From: Blastocatellia bacterium
Lineage (GTDB): Bacteria > Acidobacteriota > Blastocatellia > UBA7656 > JADIYM01
Assembly (NCBI GenBank): GCA_016705245.1
Contig: JADIYM010000019.1
Span: 22,113-86,112 of the forward strand
Reading direction: 5' to 3'
DNA length: 64,000 nucleotides
Shown: in pieces, positions 18,797 to 27,664 of the stretch
Layout: each line of letters opens with the position of its first letter
How positions within the stretch are numbered: position 1 is the first letter of the stretch
The notes under the pieces: generated by a model
Told to the model about the DNA's origin: nothing
The model's database searches: none
Seen by the model: only the letters and a program-made list of their open reading frames with translations
Program-made: the position numbers and the translations under genes

Positions 18797-19902
18797 GCTC
18801 GGACTCCCGAGCGCCTGTCGCGGAGCCGGACTGCCCTAAGAGGTTGTCGTTTCTCGACCGATTCCTGACGGTCTGGATCTTCCTTGCCATGGCGGCCGGG
18901 GTGTTGGTCGGTTACGCCGTTCCCGGCGTCGAGTCGGTCGTGAACCGGTTTCAGGTCGGCACGACGAACGTTCCGATCGCAGTCGGCCTGATTCTCATGA
19001 TGTACCCGCCGCTGGCGAAGGTGCGGTACGAAGAGCTCGGCGATGTCTTCAGAAACTGGAAGATCCTCGGGCTCTCGCTGGTTCAGAACTGGATCATCGG
19101 GCCAGTGCTCATGTTCGTGCTCGCGGTCGTGTTCCTGCAGGACAAGCCGGAGTACATGACGGGACTCATCCTGATCGGCCTTGCCCGCTGTATTGCCATG
19201 GTCATCGTGTGGAACGACCTCGCAAAGGGCGACACCGAATACGCGGCCGGGCTCGTAGCCTTTAACAGCGTCTTTCAGGTGCTCTTCTACAGCGTCTACG
19301 CCTGGATCTTTATCACCTGGCTTCCGCCGCTCTTCGGGTTGGCCGGGACGACGGTCGCCGTCAGCATCGGGCAGGTCGCCGAAAGCGTTGCCATCTATCT
19401 CGGAATTCCCTTCGTTGCCGGAATGCTTACGCGGCTCATTCTCGTGAAGGCCAGGGGCAGGGAGTGGTACCACTCGCGATTCATCCCGCTCATCAGTCCC
19501 CTCACCCTCGTCGCCCTGCTCTTCACGATCCTCGTAATGTTCAGCCTGAAGGGCGATCTCATCGTTCAGCTGCCATTCGATGTCGTGCGGATCGCGATTC
19601 CGCTCCTGATCTATTTCGTTGTCATGTTTCTCGTCAGCTTCGCTATGGGGCGGTGGATCGGAGCGGACTATCCAAAAACGGCGACCCTGTCGTTCACCGC
19701 CGCGAGCAACAACTTCGAGCTTGCAATCGCCGTCGCTGTTGCGGTGTTCGGGATCGAGTCCGGCGCAGCTCTTGCCGCAGTCGTAGGTCCGCTCGTCGAG
19801 GTGCCCGTGCTCATCGGGCTGGTGTCAGTCGCGCTCTGGCTTCGCGGGCGATTTTTCGGTTCCGAACACCAGGTGGATGGTTCGGCACAGGCAGGGACGT
19901 GA
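18793..19902 (+). CDS. acr3: Arsenite efflux transporter, ACR3 family
   Basis: 369 residues with ten hydrophobic segments. ACR3 hallmarks: FLTVWIFLAMAAGVLVGY at the start, LILMMYPPLAKVRYEEL, VQNWIIGPVLMFVLA, the essential-cysteine segment GLARCIAMVIVWNDLAKGD, and a conserved C-terminal FTAASNNFELAIAVAVAVFG. It exports the arsenite made by ArsC across the inner membrane, using the proton gradient. GTG start overlaps the arsC stop, so the pair is a minimal two-gene arsenic-resistance operon. Confidence 0.95.
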   Translation: MSSDSRAPVAEPDCPKRLSFLDRFLTVWIFLAMAAGVLVGYAVPGVESVVNRFQVGTTNVPIAVGLILMMYPPLAKVRYEELGDVFRNWKILGLSLVQNWIIGPVLMFVLAVVFLQDKPEYMTGLILIGLARCIAMVIVWNDLAKGDTEYAAGLVAFNSVFQVLFYSVYAWIFITWLPPLFGLAGTTVAVSIGQVAESVAIYLGIPFVAGMLTRLILVKARGREWYHSRFIPLISPLTLVALLFTILVMFSLKGDLIVQLPFDVVRIAIPLLIYFVVMFLVSFAMGRWIGADYPKTATLSFTAASNNFELAIAVAVAVFGIESGAALAAVVGPLVEVPVLIGLVSVALWLRGRFFGSEHQVDGSAQAGT

Positions 19903-19987
19903 CCAGGCCCCGAGTTTGCGTGGACACCGCGCTCGGTGCTAAAGAATGACCGGGTGCGAGCCGATACGCGTCATGGGGCGAGAACAA

Positions 19988-20239
19988 ATGACGCGTGACG
20001 AGCTGAAACAGCACCTCCAGAACATGGCCAACAGTCTTTCGCTCATGGCTGATTGTGATGCGAAGGATATTGCGGCTGCAGAGGTACTGATGAAGCTGCG
20101 AGAGTCTCTAGCACACCGGACCGAAGTCGAGTTCCTGCTCCACTGCCAGTCATTCGACCACCACGAGACACTGCTTCGTCGCGAGCGCGCTGCGCACGTG
20201 CGGCGCGTTACGGGCGATTTGCCGAGACAGGTATCGTGA
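19988..20239 (+). CDS. Small helical protein, coupled to the NUDIX gene
   Basis: From ATG 19988 the product is 83 residues (MTRDELKQHLQNMANSLSLM, then CDAKDIAAAEVLMKLRESLA), predicted mainly alpha-helical, with two cysteines and no membrane segment. The frame opens earlier at 19946, but MTRDELKQ is the more protein-like start. The next gene's GTG overlaps its stop (GTGA), so translation is coupled. No family recognised; a partner of the NUDIX protein is a reasonable guess. Confidence 0.55.
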   Translation: MTRDELKQHLQNMANSLSLMADCDAKDIAAAEVLMKLRESLAHRTEVEFLLHCQSFDHHETLLRRERAAHVRRVTGDLPRQVS

Positions 20240-20976
20240 GCGCGGCACGAACCAGGTCGAGAGTGCCGGAGCGCCTCTTCCTCGCCGTCCCGAGCGAAGG
20301 GTTGTTTGACGTCCTCGACGACGGGCTTGCGCCAGTGCGCTTGTACGAGACCGAAAAGGCAGCGCGAAAAGCCTCCACGGTCAAGAAGCCTGCAATCGTG
20401 ACGATTCTAGCGTGGGAGGCGGAAGCCGAGGGTCACAGCTTCGTTCGTGACAAGCCCGGCTGGCTGCCTGCAGATTCGATTCCCCACCACCTCATCGCGT
20501 GCCGGGACCGCAAGACGCTCGGCCGCATGCTCGTCAAACGCCGAGAATCGTGCGGCGGAGTGATCGTGAGCGGTCTTGAAGACCCACGAGTGCTGCTGCT
20601 GTTCAAGCAGAAGCCCGATTTCACGGCGTGGAAACTTCCAAAGGGCGGCATCGAGGAGGGTGAGTCGCGGCGCGTGGCGGCGAAACGCGAGGTCGGCGAG
20701 GAGGCGGGCATCCACCGCGTCCGTGTGCTCGGCAAGGTCGGGCAGATTCAGTACTTCAAGCGCGGCAAGAAGGACCGCCGGCGCGAGAAAACAGTCGACC
20801 TCTACCTCATGCTCAGCCGCGACGGCGAGTGCGACATTGCCCCACGAGAGGGAGAGTCGTTCGTCGCCTGCGCCTGGCTGACGTTTGACGACGCCATCGC
20901 CCAGGTCACGCAACCGCAGGCGCGCGGCGCGCTCGCAAGGGCGCAGAAACTGGCTCGACGTCTCGCGAAAGCCTGA
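20236..20976 (+). CDS. KptA-like domain fused to a NUDIX hydrolase
   Basis: 246 residues. The C-terminal half (about 100-246) is a NUDIX domain with an intact box G137-x5-E143-x7-R151-E152-V-G-E155-E156-A-G158-I, so a metal-dependent pyrophosphohydrolase. Residues 13-88 (LFLAVPSEGLFDVLDDGLAP, LYETEKAARKAS, VTILAWEAEAEGHSFVRDKP, GWLPADSIPHHLI) resemble the C-terminal lobe of KptA/Tpt1 RNA 2'-phosphotransferase, an NAD-dependent ADP-ribosyltransferase fold; the N-terminal KptA lobe is absent. The KptA likeness is my reading of the pattern and could be convergent. If correct, a nucleotide- or ADP-ribose-related substrate is plausible. It is coupled to the small gene upstream. Confidence 0.8.
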   Translation: MSAARTRSRVPERLFLAVPSEGLFDVLDDGLAPVRLYETEKAARKASTVKKPAIVTILAWEAEAEGHSFVRDKPGWLPADSIPHHLIACRDRKTLGRMLVKRRESCGGVIVSGLEDPRVLLLFKQKPDFTAWKLPKGGIEEGESRRVAAKREVGEEAGIHRVRVLGKVGQIQYFKRGKKDRRREKTVDLYLMLSRDGECDIAPREGESFVACAWLTFDDAIAQVTQPQARGALARAQKLARRLAKA

Positions 20977-21022
20977 TCGTCGCCGGATCGCGGTGCTCCG
21001 GACGTTCGACCAGCAGATGAAA

Positions 21023-21054
21023 GAGGCCACGTTCGACGAATCGAACGCGGCCTC
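21023..21054 (-). terminator. Strong hairpin, possible terminator
   Basis: GAGGCCACGTTCGA, loop CGAA, TCGAACGCGGCCTC: a 14-bp stem with one mismatch. On the minus strand it is followed by TTTCATC, a weak U-tract; on the plus strand by AGTCACG. It lies 46 bases after the NUDIX stop and could serve either direction. Confidence 0.5.
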
Positions 21055-21474
21055 AGTCACGACGCGATGGGTAACCGCTCAACCGTGTTGGAGCTGGATT
21101 TTGAACCTATCCAAGATAAGTGGGCGGCGAAAGCACCGGGTATTGGTCTCCCCGACCTAAGTGGGGATGCACTGCCCGAGTGACGTTAAGCCTCCCGTCT
21201 CGTATAGCGTTGGTTCAAAATTTTCAACCCCGGTGGAGCCACAGATCTTGCAGTGGATCCTTCGCGGCCAGAAGACTACCGGCGGGTTCGAAGACGGTCA
21301 AGCTGTTTCTATAACCTATTCTGTTATAAGGACATAGCGTCGACTTTGGCGGTTTCAGACCGACCGTATCCGCTAAGCGAGCTCACCGCCAATCCTGGGT
21401 TCGTCGAACCGTCGGATGAACGACCTGACGGTGAACGATCGCGCCGGCACACCTTCAAACCAGCGACGATGGAG
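21055..21474. other. Unassigned region with structured-RNA character
   Basis: 420 bases between the hairpin at 21023-21054 and the lpxK stop, without a convincing gene. ATTTTGAACC (21099-21108) pairs exactly with GGTTCAAAAT (21213-21222), closing a roughly 100-base interval that contains further pairable pieces (CCCCGACCTAAGTGGGG and GGGC/GCCC). A second small inverted repeat, TATAACCTATTCTGTTATA, lies near 21312-21330. I compared it by eye with tmRNA, SRP RNA, RNase P, 6S RNA and common riboswitch cores and found no match, so no identity is given. Confidence 0.35.
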
Positions 21475-22580
21475 CTAACCGATACGCTTCAGGACCGCTT
21501 TCATCACGACACTCAGCAATTGGCCTTCGTCGTCGCTGCGGAACCCGATCCGGACCGCGTGAATCGGAAAATCTCCGTGTTCGAGTTGCTCAAGCTTGAC
21601 GGCGTCCTTTCCGTCGTCAGCAGAGCTTCAGCGCCGGCGGCACGGGCCGAGTCTATGGCCGCCTCGAGATCTGCCTGACGAAACACGTGGTGATCCCGTT
21701 CGAGCGATTCCGACACGACATTCATCCCGATGTTCTGAAGGTCCTCGACGAAGACCGCCGGGTTGCCGATGGCAGTCAACACCGCAACCTTACGGTTTCG
21801 AAGCGACTGGGGAGATCGAGACTCTCCGCCAAAAACCGGGCGAATGGACTCGATATCGTGCCAGGAATAGAAGATTGGAATCTCAGGCCGGCAGGTACCC
21901 CGAACGACCCGCTCAATCGCTCCCTCGTCAAAGGCCCGGTCCGATCGGGTGACGATCACGGCATCGGCTCTCCGCATGGCCTGCAACGGTTCCCGAAGCC
22001 TGCCAAGTGGCGGCATGCGAAGACCGCCGAACGGGTCCGTCGCGTCGAGAACCAGCAGGTTCACATCGCGCGCCAGCTGCATGTGCTGAAACCCGTCGTC
22101 GAGAATGAAGACTTCGGTCCCGAGCTCACGCGCGGCCCATTGGCCTGCCTCCGCCCGTCGAGAATCGACGACGACAGGCACGTCCCGCAGCTCACGCGCG
22201 AGCAACGCCGGTTCGTCTCCGCCTCGCTCGACGGCGCTGTCAGCAAGTCGTCCGTCCTCAGCCGTAAGCACGACCCTCTCACGCGAGCTGCGGCCATAGC
22301 CCCTTGTCAGGACAGCCGTTTCGTACCCCTGATCCCTGAGGAATCGCGCGACGTGTGCCACGATCGGCGTCTTCCCCGTCCCGCCGAGTGTAACGTTGCC
22401 GACGCTTATCACTGGCTGGGCCAGACGGGCCGCCGTTCGATACCCGGTCTCGTACGCAACCGCCCTTACGAGTGCTCCGAGCTCGTACGCCCTGGCTAGG
22501 GGCGAAAGCAGCCGGACGAAGCCCGTCGCGCGCCCGCCTGGCCGCATGGCCGCCTCGATGCGATCCCGGAATCGGCTCAC
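21475..22580 (-). CDS. lpxK: Tetraacyldisaccharide 4'-kinase, one apparent frameshift
   Basis: Phosphorylates the 4' position of the lipid A disaccharide at the inner membrane. Walker A is VGNVTLGGTGKTP; other LpxK signatures are VLTRGYGR, GDEPALLA, VFILDDGFQHMQLARDVNLL and LLTTE near the end. The frame breaks after LLTTE at a run of three A (21608-21610 on the plus strand); a fourth A restores the conserved LTTEKDAVKL and continues to FPIHAVRIGF and a stop at 21475, about 368 residues in all. As written, the last 40 or so residues are scrambled. ATGA overlap with waaA indicates an operon. Confidence 0.9.
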
Positions 22581-23938
22581 CCGCGCCTCCTTGCCGATCC
22601 GAGCATGCCGCGAATGGCTGCCAGTGTGCGAACTGTTGCCCCGCGATTCGATTCGAGTACGTGAAGCGCACGTTCGCCCATCCGCCGCGACTCGTCCGCG
22701 TTCGCGAGCAGTTCCGCGAAGACGCGGCCAATGTTCTCTGGGTCGATCTCATCGATCGAGAGCTGACGGACGGCGCCGGCGGCGCGAAAGTCGGCGACGA
22801 TCTGCCGGAAGTTCTCGGTGTGCGGGCCGACGATGATTGGCCGGGAATATAACGCGGGCTCAATGATGTTGTGACCGCCGCGGGGCACGAGGCTCCCGCC
22901 ACCGAAGCCCAGCGATGCATCGGCGTAGGTCGCCGCCAGCTCTCCGATCGTGTCGAGAACCAGAACGTCGGCGGAACGGGCCGATTCGCCGTCCAGCGAA
23001 TCGCTGCGGCGAACGCACCGGAACCCTGCCGACGTCACGAGCGCCGCCACCTCGTCGAATCGCTCCGGGTGCCGCGGCGCAATAATAAGTCGGCTGGCAG
23101 ACAGTTCTGGATGGCGCCGGACCTCAGTCAACGCGTCGAGCAACAGCGCCTCTTCACCGGGACCCGTGGATCCCGCGACGATGAGCGGGCGCGGGTCCGG
23201 CAGGCCAAACGCGCGCTCGAGTCCTTCCCGTTTTTGCGCCATCCGCTGCTCGATATCCTCACGATCGACGTCGTACTTGAGGTTTCCCGTCACGAGCACT
23301 CTCGAGACGTCCGCACCGAGCGATCGCATCCGGTCGGCGTCCGCCGGCGTCTGCATCAGGAAAAGCGAGATGTCGGACAGCACTCCCCGTAGAAGGCCGC
23401 GCACGCGATGGTATCCCCGATAGGAGTTGTCCGACAGGCGTCCGTTCACCACCGCGACCGGAATGCCGCGGTGTCGACACGCCGCAAGGACATTCGGCCA
23501 GATCTCGGTTTCGACGAGACAGAGCGCATCTGGACGGACCCTGGCGAAGGCTCGAGCCACCGGCCCAGGTAAATCGAGCGGAAAATAGAAAACCGCGAGA
23601 TCGGGAAAGCGCTCGCGCGCGATCTGCTGCCCAGTGGCCGTCGTCGTCGAGACGGCAATTCGCCAGTCGGGCAGATCGACGACCGCGGCGCGCACGAACG
23701 GCTCGGCAGCGAGGACTTCTCCGACCGAGACGGCGTGGATCCAAAGCGTCGGCAGCTCCGTCGGGCTCAAGTGAACGTTGCCGAACCGCTCGCTCAGGCT
23801 GCCGAGGTATTTCCGATGGCGGAGCGCCCGATACAGGAACACTGGCGCCATCAAGAAGATGCCGGCAACCAGGATGGCGGTGTAGACGGCGCGAACCACG
23901 AAGTGTCTGTCGGACGAGTCCAGGGGCGGCGCGGTCAC
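22577..23938 (-). CDS. waaA: 3-deoxy-D-manno-octulosonic acid transferase
   Basis: 453 residues from GTG 23938; a TTG at 23959 in the same frame would add seven residues. A single N-terminal membrane anchor (AVYTAILVAGIFLMAPVFLY) is followed by the Kdo-transferase N-domain (GSLSERFG, LWIHAVSVGEVLAAEP with the catalytic Glu, VSTTTATGQQIARERFP, LVETEIWPN) and the GT-B C-domain (NLKYD, IIAPRHPERF, SLGFGGGSLVPRGGHNIIEP). It adds Kdo from CMP-Kdo to lipid IVA. It lies between efp and lpxK, and the lpxK start overlaps its stop. Confidence 0.95.
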   Translation of the reverse strand: MTAPPLDSSDRHFVVRAVYTAILVAGIFLMAPVFLYRALRHRKYLGSLSERFGNVHLSPTELPTLWIHAVSVGEVLAAEPFVRAAVVDLPDWRIAVSTTTATGQQIARERFPDLAVFYFPLDLPGPVARAFARVRPDALCLVETEIWPNVLAACRHRGIPVAVVNGRLSDNSYRGYHRVRGLLRGVLSDISLFLMQTPADADRMRSLGADVSRVLVTGNLKYDVDREDIEQRMAQKREGLERAFGLPDPRPLIVAGSTGPGEEALLLDALTEVRRHPELSASRLIIAPRHPERFDEVAALVTSAGFRCVRRSDSLDGESARSADVLVLDTIGELAATYADASLGFGGGSLVPRGGHNIIEPALYSRPIIVGPHTENFRQIVADFRAAGAVRQLSIDEIDPENIGRVFAELLANADESRRMGERALHVLESNRGATVRTLAAIRGMLGSARRRG

Positions 23939-23968
23939 GTGGCCGCCCGGACCTTGCAAATCAACGAG

Positions 23969-24523
23969 TTACTTGGCGCGCTCCAGGTATCGGCCTTCGT
24001 TCGGGTCGACCCGGATGATGTCTCCCTGCTTGACGAACGGCGGGACCATGACCGTGACTCCGGTCGAGAGCTTTGCTGGCTTGTTAGAGTTCGACGCCGT
24101 CGCACCCTTCAACTCGGGCTCGGTCTCAACGACCTCGAGCTCGATGACGGGCGGAAGCTCGATTCCGATCGGCGTGCCGTCGAAAAACTCAACCTGGATC
24201 TTCAGGCTCTCGGTCAGGTATCCGACCGCATCTCCGAGTTGCTCTTCGTTGAGGCCGATCTGCTCGTAGGACTCGGTGTTCATGAAGTAGTAGAGGTCGC
24301 CGTCGGCGTAGAGGTACTCCATGTCGTGCTGCTCGATCGTCGCGCGCTCGACGCTTTCGGTCGCGCTGAATCGCGTCTCCAGGCTCGTCCCGGTCCTAAG
24401 TCCACGGAGTTTGCACTGGACGAACGCACGGAGGTTTCCGGGGGTGCGGTGCTGAAAGTCGAGCACACGGTACGGCTCGCCGTTGTAGATGATGATGTGT
24501 CCCCGGCGTATCGCGTTCGCATT
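23969..24523 (-). CDS. efp: Translation elongation factor P
   Basis: 184 residues from ATG 24523; the open frame extends upstream, but EF-P starts at MNANAIRRGH. All three KOW/OB-like domains are present (IIIYNGEPYRVLDFQHRTPG, ATIEQHDMEYLYADGDLYYF, IIRVDPNEGRYLERAK). EF-P relieves ribosome stalling at polyproline. The domain I loop reads PGNLRAF, so the tip position that is Lys34 in E. coli (modified by EpmA) is Asn31 here, and the rhamnosylated-Arg context of the EarP type is also absent. It may therefore act unmodified. First gene of efp-waaA-lpxK. Confidence 0.95.
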   Translation of the reverse strand, partial: NANAIRRGHIIIYNGEPYRVLDFQHRTPGNLRAFVQCKLRGLRTGTSLETRFSATESVERATIEQHDMEYLYADGDLYYFMNTESYEQIGLNEEQLGDAVGYLTESLKIQVEFFDGTPIGIELPPVIELEVVETEPELKGATASNSNKPAKLSTGVTVMVPPFVKQGDIIRVDPNEGRYLERAK

Positions 24524-24686
24524 CATGGAAAAAGTACCTCGTCGGATGAACGTCGTGTCATTTGGTGCCCGAAAGCAACCGGGGAGGATACGCGTCACCC
24601 TCTCGAGGGTCAAGCCGGGCAACGCTTCGGCAATCCGCAGGAATCTCCACTTTCGAACCGATCGAACACGGCGCCACCTCGCCATG

Positions 24687-24724
24687 GGTCAGCTTGCCTG
24701 ACCCGGGGTCAGCGGTGTATCTTC
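24687..24724 (+). promoter_or_regulatory. Possible promoter and inverted repeat upstream of PBP gene
   Basis: TTGCCT (24695-24700), an 18-bp spacer and TATCTT (24719-24724) form a moderate vegetative promoter about 55 bases before the PBP start. The -35 lies in a hairpin-capable repeat GGGTCAG-cttgc-CTGACCC (24687-24705), followed by a third half-site GGTCAG (24708-24713), which could be an operator. The match is modest and untested. Confidence 0.35.
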
Positions 24725-24785
24725 TGGCCACGCTTTTCGTTTCGATTCGCCAATCACGGATAAGGGTTACGGGCCACTGAACTTC

Positions 24786-26066
24786 ATGTTGAAACGACTT
24801 TGTGTCGCTTCGCTCGTCTTCGCTCTGGCGATTGGCGTGCTTCCGGTCGGACCGCCCTCAGTTGACGCGAAATCCGCGCCGAAACGCGCGAAGTCGTCGA
24901 AGGCAAAACCGCCGTCGAAGAGTCGCTCAGCGAAATCGACGAAGGCCGGGAAGTCGAAGAAGTCTTCGAAGCGCGACAACGTCGCTCGCAAGGGCAAGGG
25001 CAAGCTATCGAAGAAGGAGCGCGATCGAATCGCGCGCGCGGCGGCCGAGGCGCGGCGGCGCGAGCTCGCTAGGCTCGCAGCGATCCGGCGGTTCGACCAG
25101 GCGCTCGTCGAAGCCGCGAAAGCCAACATCTCTCGTGACGACCTGCGTGGTGAGGACCCCTTCGTAAGGCAGGCAGCGATTACGGCTCTCGGCAATCGAT
25201 CCGGGACCGTTGTCGTGATGGACCCGAATTCTGGGCGCGTACTCTCGATCGTCAATCAGCACATGGCGGTTTCCAATGCGATCAAGCCCTGCTCGACGAT
25301 CAAGCCAGTCGTCGCGCTGGCCGCATTATCCGAGAACCTGATGCCGGAGTCGGACGTGCGGGTGCTTCGCGCCTGCAACTGCGAGATCGACATGGATGAT
25401 GCGCTGGCCTACTCGAACAACGAGTACTTCCAGCAACTTGGCCGTCAGATGGGCCTCGAGAAGCTGACGTCGTATGCGCGAAAGTACGGGTTCGGCGAAC
25501 GCTCCGGGATCAACCTACCTGGAGAGATTGCTGGAGTGCTGCCATCGACCGTACCTGGTGATGGGCTCGGTCGTGTCGCGAGCCACGGAGACGGCATCGG
25601 CATCACGGCCATCCAGCTCGCCACGTTCATCTCGTGCATTGCCAACGGGGGTTCGCTGTACCAGCCTCAGGTGATCTCGCCGGGCAAGCCATTCACGCCG
25701 GTCCTTCGACGCCAGATCAAGCTCGATCCCAAGTACCGTCGCGCCGTCCTTGACGGCATGGTCGACGCCGTCGAGGTCGGCACCGCCCGGCGAGCCCGCG
25801 ACGCCGGCGAGTCCATTGCCGGCAAGACCGGCACGTGCATCGGTCACGGCTCGTGGATCGGCCTGTTCGGCTCGTACTCTCAGGTCGACAACCCCAACCT
25901 CGTGGTCGTCGTGATCACACGCGGCTCAACGGCGCGTGGAAAATATGCGGCCGACATCGCTGGCGACGTATATCGCCTCGTGTCGTCGCGCTATGGCAAC
26001 ACGGCGCACCGTCCGCGACGAGTCGGAGACGACGACGGCGACACGCCGACCCTGACGAACCGGTGA
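24786..26066 (+). CDS. Penicillin-binding transpeptidase-like protein
   Basis: 426 residues. A signal peptide or anchor (LCVASLVFALAIGVLPVG) is followed by a very Lys/Ser-rich linker (about 29-75), a helical segment and a transpeptidase domain with all three active-site motifs: S170-TIK (CSTIKP), S210-NN and K347-TG (AGKTGTC). The lead-in GTVVVMDPNSGRVLSIVNQ is typical of class B PBPs. There is no transglycosylase domain and no classical PBP dimerisation domain, so this is a compact, possibly wall-bound D,D-transpeptidase; the basic linker could bind teichoic-free peptidoglycan or acidic polymers. The next PBP gene starts by GTG overlapping its stop. Confidence 0.85.
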   Translation: MLKRLCVASLVFALAIGVLPVGPPSVDAKSAPKRAKSSKAKPPSKSRSAKSTKAGKSKKSSKRDNVARKGKGKLSKKERDRIARAAAEARRRELARLAAIRRFDQALVEAAKANISRDDLRGEDPFVRQAAITALGNRSGTVVVMDPNSGRVLSIVNQHMAVSNAIKPCSTIKPVVALAALSENLMPESDVRVLRACNCEIDMDDALAYSNNEYFQQLGRQMGLEKLTSYARKYGFGERSGINLPGEIAGVLPSTVPGDGLGRVASHGDGIGITAIQLATFISCIANGGSLYQPQVISPGKPFTPVLRRQIKLDPKYRRAVLDGMVDAVEVGTARRARDAGESIAGKTGTCIGHGSWIGLFGSYSQVDNPNLVVVVITRGSTARGKYAADIAGDVYRLVSSRYGNTAHRPRRVGDDDGDTPTLTNR

Positions 26067-27601
26067 GGTACGGCCCGACGGTTCCTCGATTTCGGTCGTG
26101 CCTGGCTATCGCGCTCGGCGTCGTCCTGACGCCTGCGTTCGCTGCCGGGCAGACGGGAGGGTCCGCCGCGGCGACGGCTCCGGCGGCCGCGCCGACACGC
26201 CTCGAGGAACGCGTGGCTTCCATTGCCGACGCTCCGACGTTTCGTGCCGCCCGGTGGGGAGTCTATGCCGTCGATCTCGAGTCCGGAGCGACGGTCGTCT
26301 CGATCGACGCGGGCCGGCGATTCCTCCCCGCGTCGAATCAGAAGCTCTACTCTACTGCCCTTGCACTCGCGAAACTCGGGCCGTCGTATCGATGGCGGAC
26401 GAGCGTTTACGCGGCATCGCGGCCCGATGACTCGGGTCGTCTCGCAGGTGATCTCGTGCTCTACGGCCGAGGTGATCCGTCGATTTCCGACACTTTCGGC
26501 GTGGGAATCGCGGCGAGGAAAGTCGATGAGCTGGCCGATCGCATCGCCGCGTCTGGTGTGAAGCGCGTTTCAGGAAATCTCGTCGCTGACGAGAGCTACT
26601 TCTCCGGCAAGCGATTCGGCTTTGGCTGGGAGTGGAACGACCTGCAGTGGGGTTATGGCGCCGAGGTCAGTGCCCTTTCGATCGGTGACAACGTGGTCTC
26701 GCTGCGGGTCGTGCCCGCTGCAAAGCCCGGCGATCCGTGCACGGTTACCCTTGGTGCCGCCAACGCTTATGTTCGCGCGACGAACCGGACGAAGACTTCC
26801 GCTAAACAAGGACTCAACGACCTCGGCGTATACCGTGCGGAAGGCTCGAACGCGATCGACGTCTTCGGCCACATGCCGGCCGACGCGGTGCCTTTCGAGG
26901 AGTTTGTCGCCGTCCACGATCCTGCAGGGTACTTCGGCGCGCTCCTTCGTGACTCGCTGCTCAAGCGAAACGTGGTGATCGAAGGCCGTACGGTCGTCGC
27001 CGACGCTCGCGCTCGCGACATCGCGCCGTTTCCCGTCGACAAGGCAGTCGAGCTCGCCTGGGTCGAATCCGAGCCCCTTTCGAGCGTCGTCCGGGCGACG
27101 AACAAGGATAGCCAGAACCTCTTCGCGGAACTGCTTTTGCGCACCGTCGGACGCGTGGCGGGACCTTCGACCGAAACGACGTCCGAGGCCGCCGGCATCA
27201 AGGTATTGCTCGAGTACCTCGCGGCGTCGGGCATCGACGTTGCACCTCTCCTTTTCAATGACGGATCCGGGCTCTCTCGGCAGAATCTCGTCACGCCCGA
27301 AGCCACGGTCAAGCTGCTCGCCTACGCGCGCAAGCAGCCTTACGGCGACGTGCTCTTTTCGTCGCTGCCGGAGGCCGGTGTCGACGGCACGCTCGAGCGG
27401 CGATTCCGCGACACGGCGGGAGTGAGTCGCATCCGCGCGAAGACCGGCTCGCTCGGCGACGTTTCGGCCCTGGCGGGATTCGGACTGACGCGATCGGGGC
27501 GCACGATCGTTTTCGCGGTAATGGTCAACAACATGCCTGGGGAGCGGAAGGCGGTTCGCACGGCGATCGACGCCATCGTGCTTGCACTTCTCGACGATTG
27601 A
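26063..27601 (+). CDS. dacB: D-Ala-D-Ala carboxypeptidase/endopeptidase (PBP4 type, peptidase S13)
   Basis: 512 residues from GTG 26063, overlapping the previous stop (GTGA). Signal peptide CLAIALGVVLTPAFAAG, then the S13 core: S91-NQK in LPASNQKLYSTA, the large inserted domains characteristic of PBP4 (SGNLVADESYFSG, WGYGAEVSALSIGDN), SQN in NKDSQNLFAELLLR, LLFNDGSGLSRQNLVTPE, and KTG in RAKTGSLGDVSALAGF. It trims pentapeptides and hydrolyses cross-links in the periplasm. Two adjacent coupled PBP genes suggest a peptidoglycan-remodelling unit. Confidence 0.93.
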   Translation: MRYGPTVPRFRSCLAIALGVVLTPAFAAGQTGGSAAATAPAAAPTRLEERVASIADAPTFRAARWGVYAVDLESGATVVSIDAGRRFLPASNQKLYSTALALAKLGPSYRWRTSVYAASRPDDSGRLAGDLVLYGRGDPSISDTFGVGIAARKVDELADRIAASGVKRVSGNLVADESYFSGKRFGFGWEWNDLQWGYGAEVSALSIGDNVVSLRVVPAAKPGDPCTVTLGAANAYVRATNRTKTSAKQGLNDLGVYRAEGSNAIDVFGHMPADAVPFEEFVAVHDPAGYFGALLRDSLLKRNVVIEGRTVVADARARDIAPFPVDKAVELAWVESEPLSSVVRATNKDSQNLFAELLLRTVGRVAGPSTETTSEAAGIKVLLEYLAASGIDVAPLLFNDGSGLSRQNLVTPEATVKLLAYARKQPYGDVLFSSLPEAGVDGTLERRFRDTAGVSRIRAKTGSLGDVSALAGFGLTRSGRTIVFAVMVNNMPGERKAVRTAIDAIVLALLDD

Positions 27602-27664
27602 GCCCGCTCACTCCCGCGTCCGCTTTTCACAACTGGCGCATCGTCGTACAATCGCTCCACCGCG

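Noticed and set aside
21253..21678. 141-codon plus-strand open frame
   Set aside because: It overlaps the 3' end of lpxK, whose conserved LTTEKDAVKL tail is restored by one base on the minus strand.
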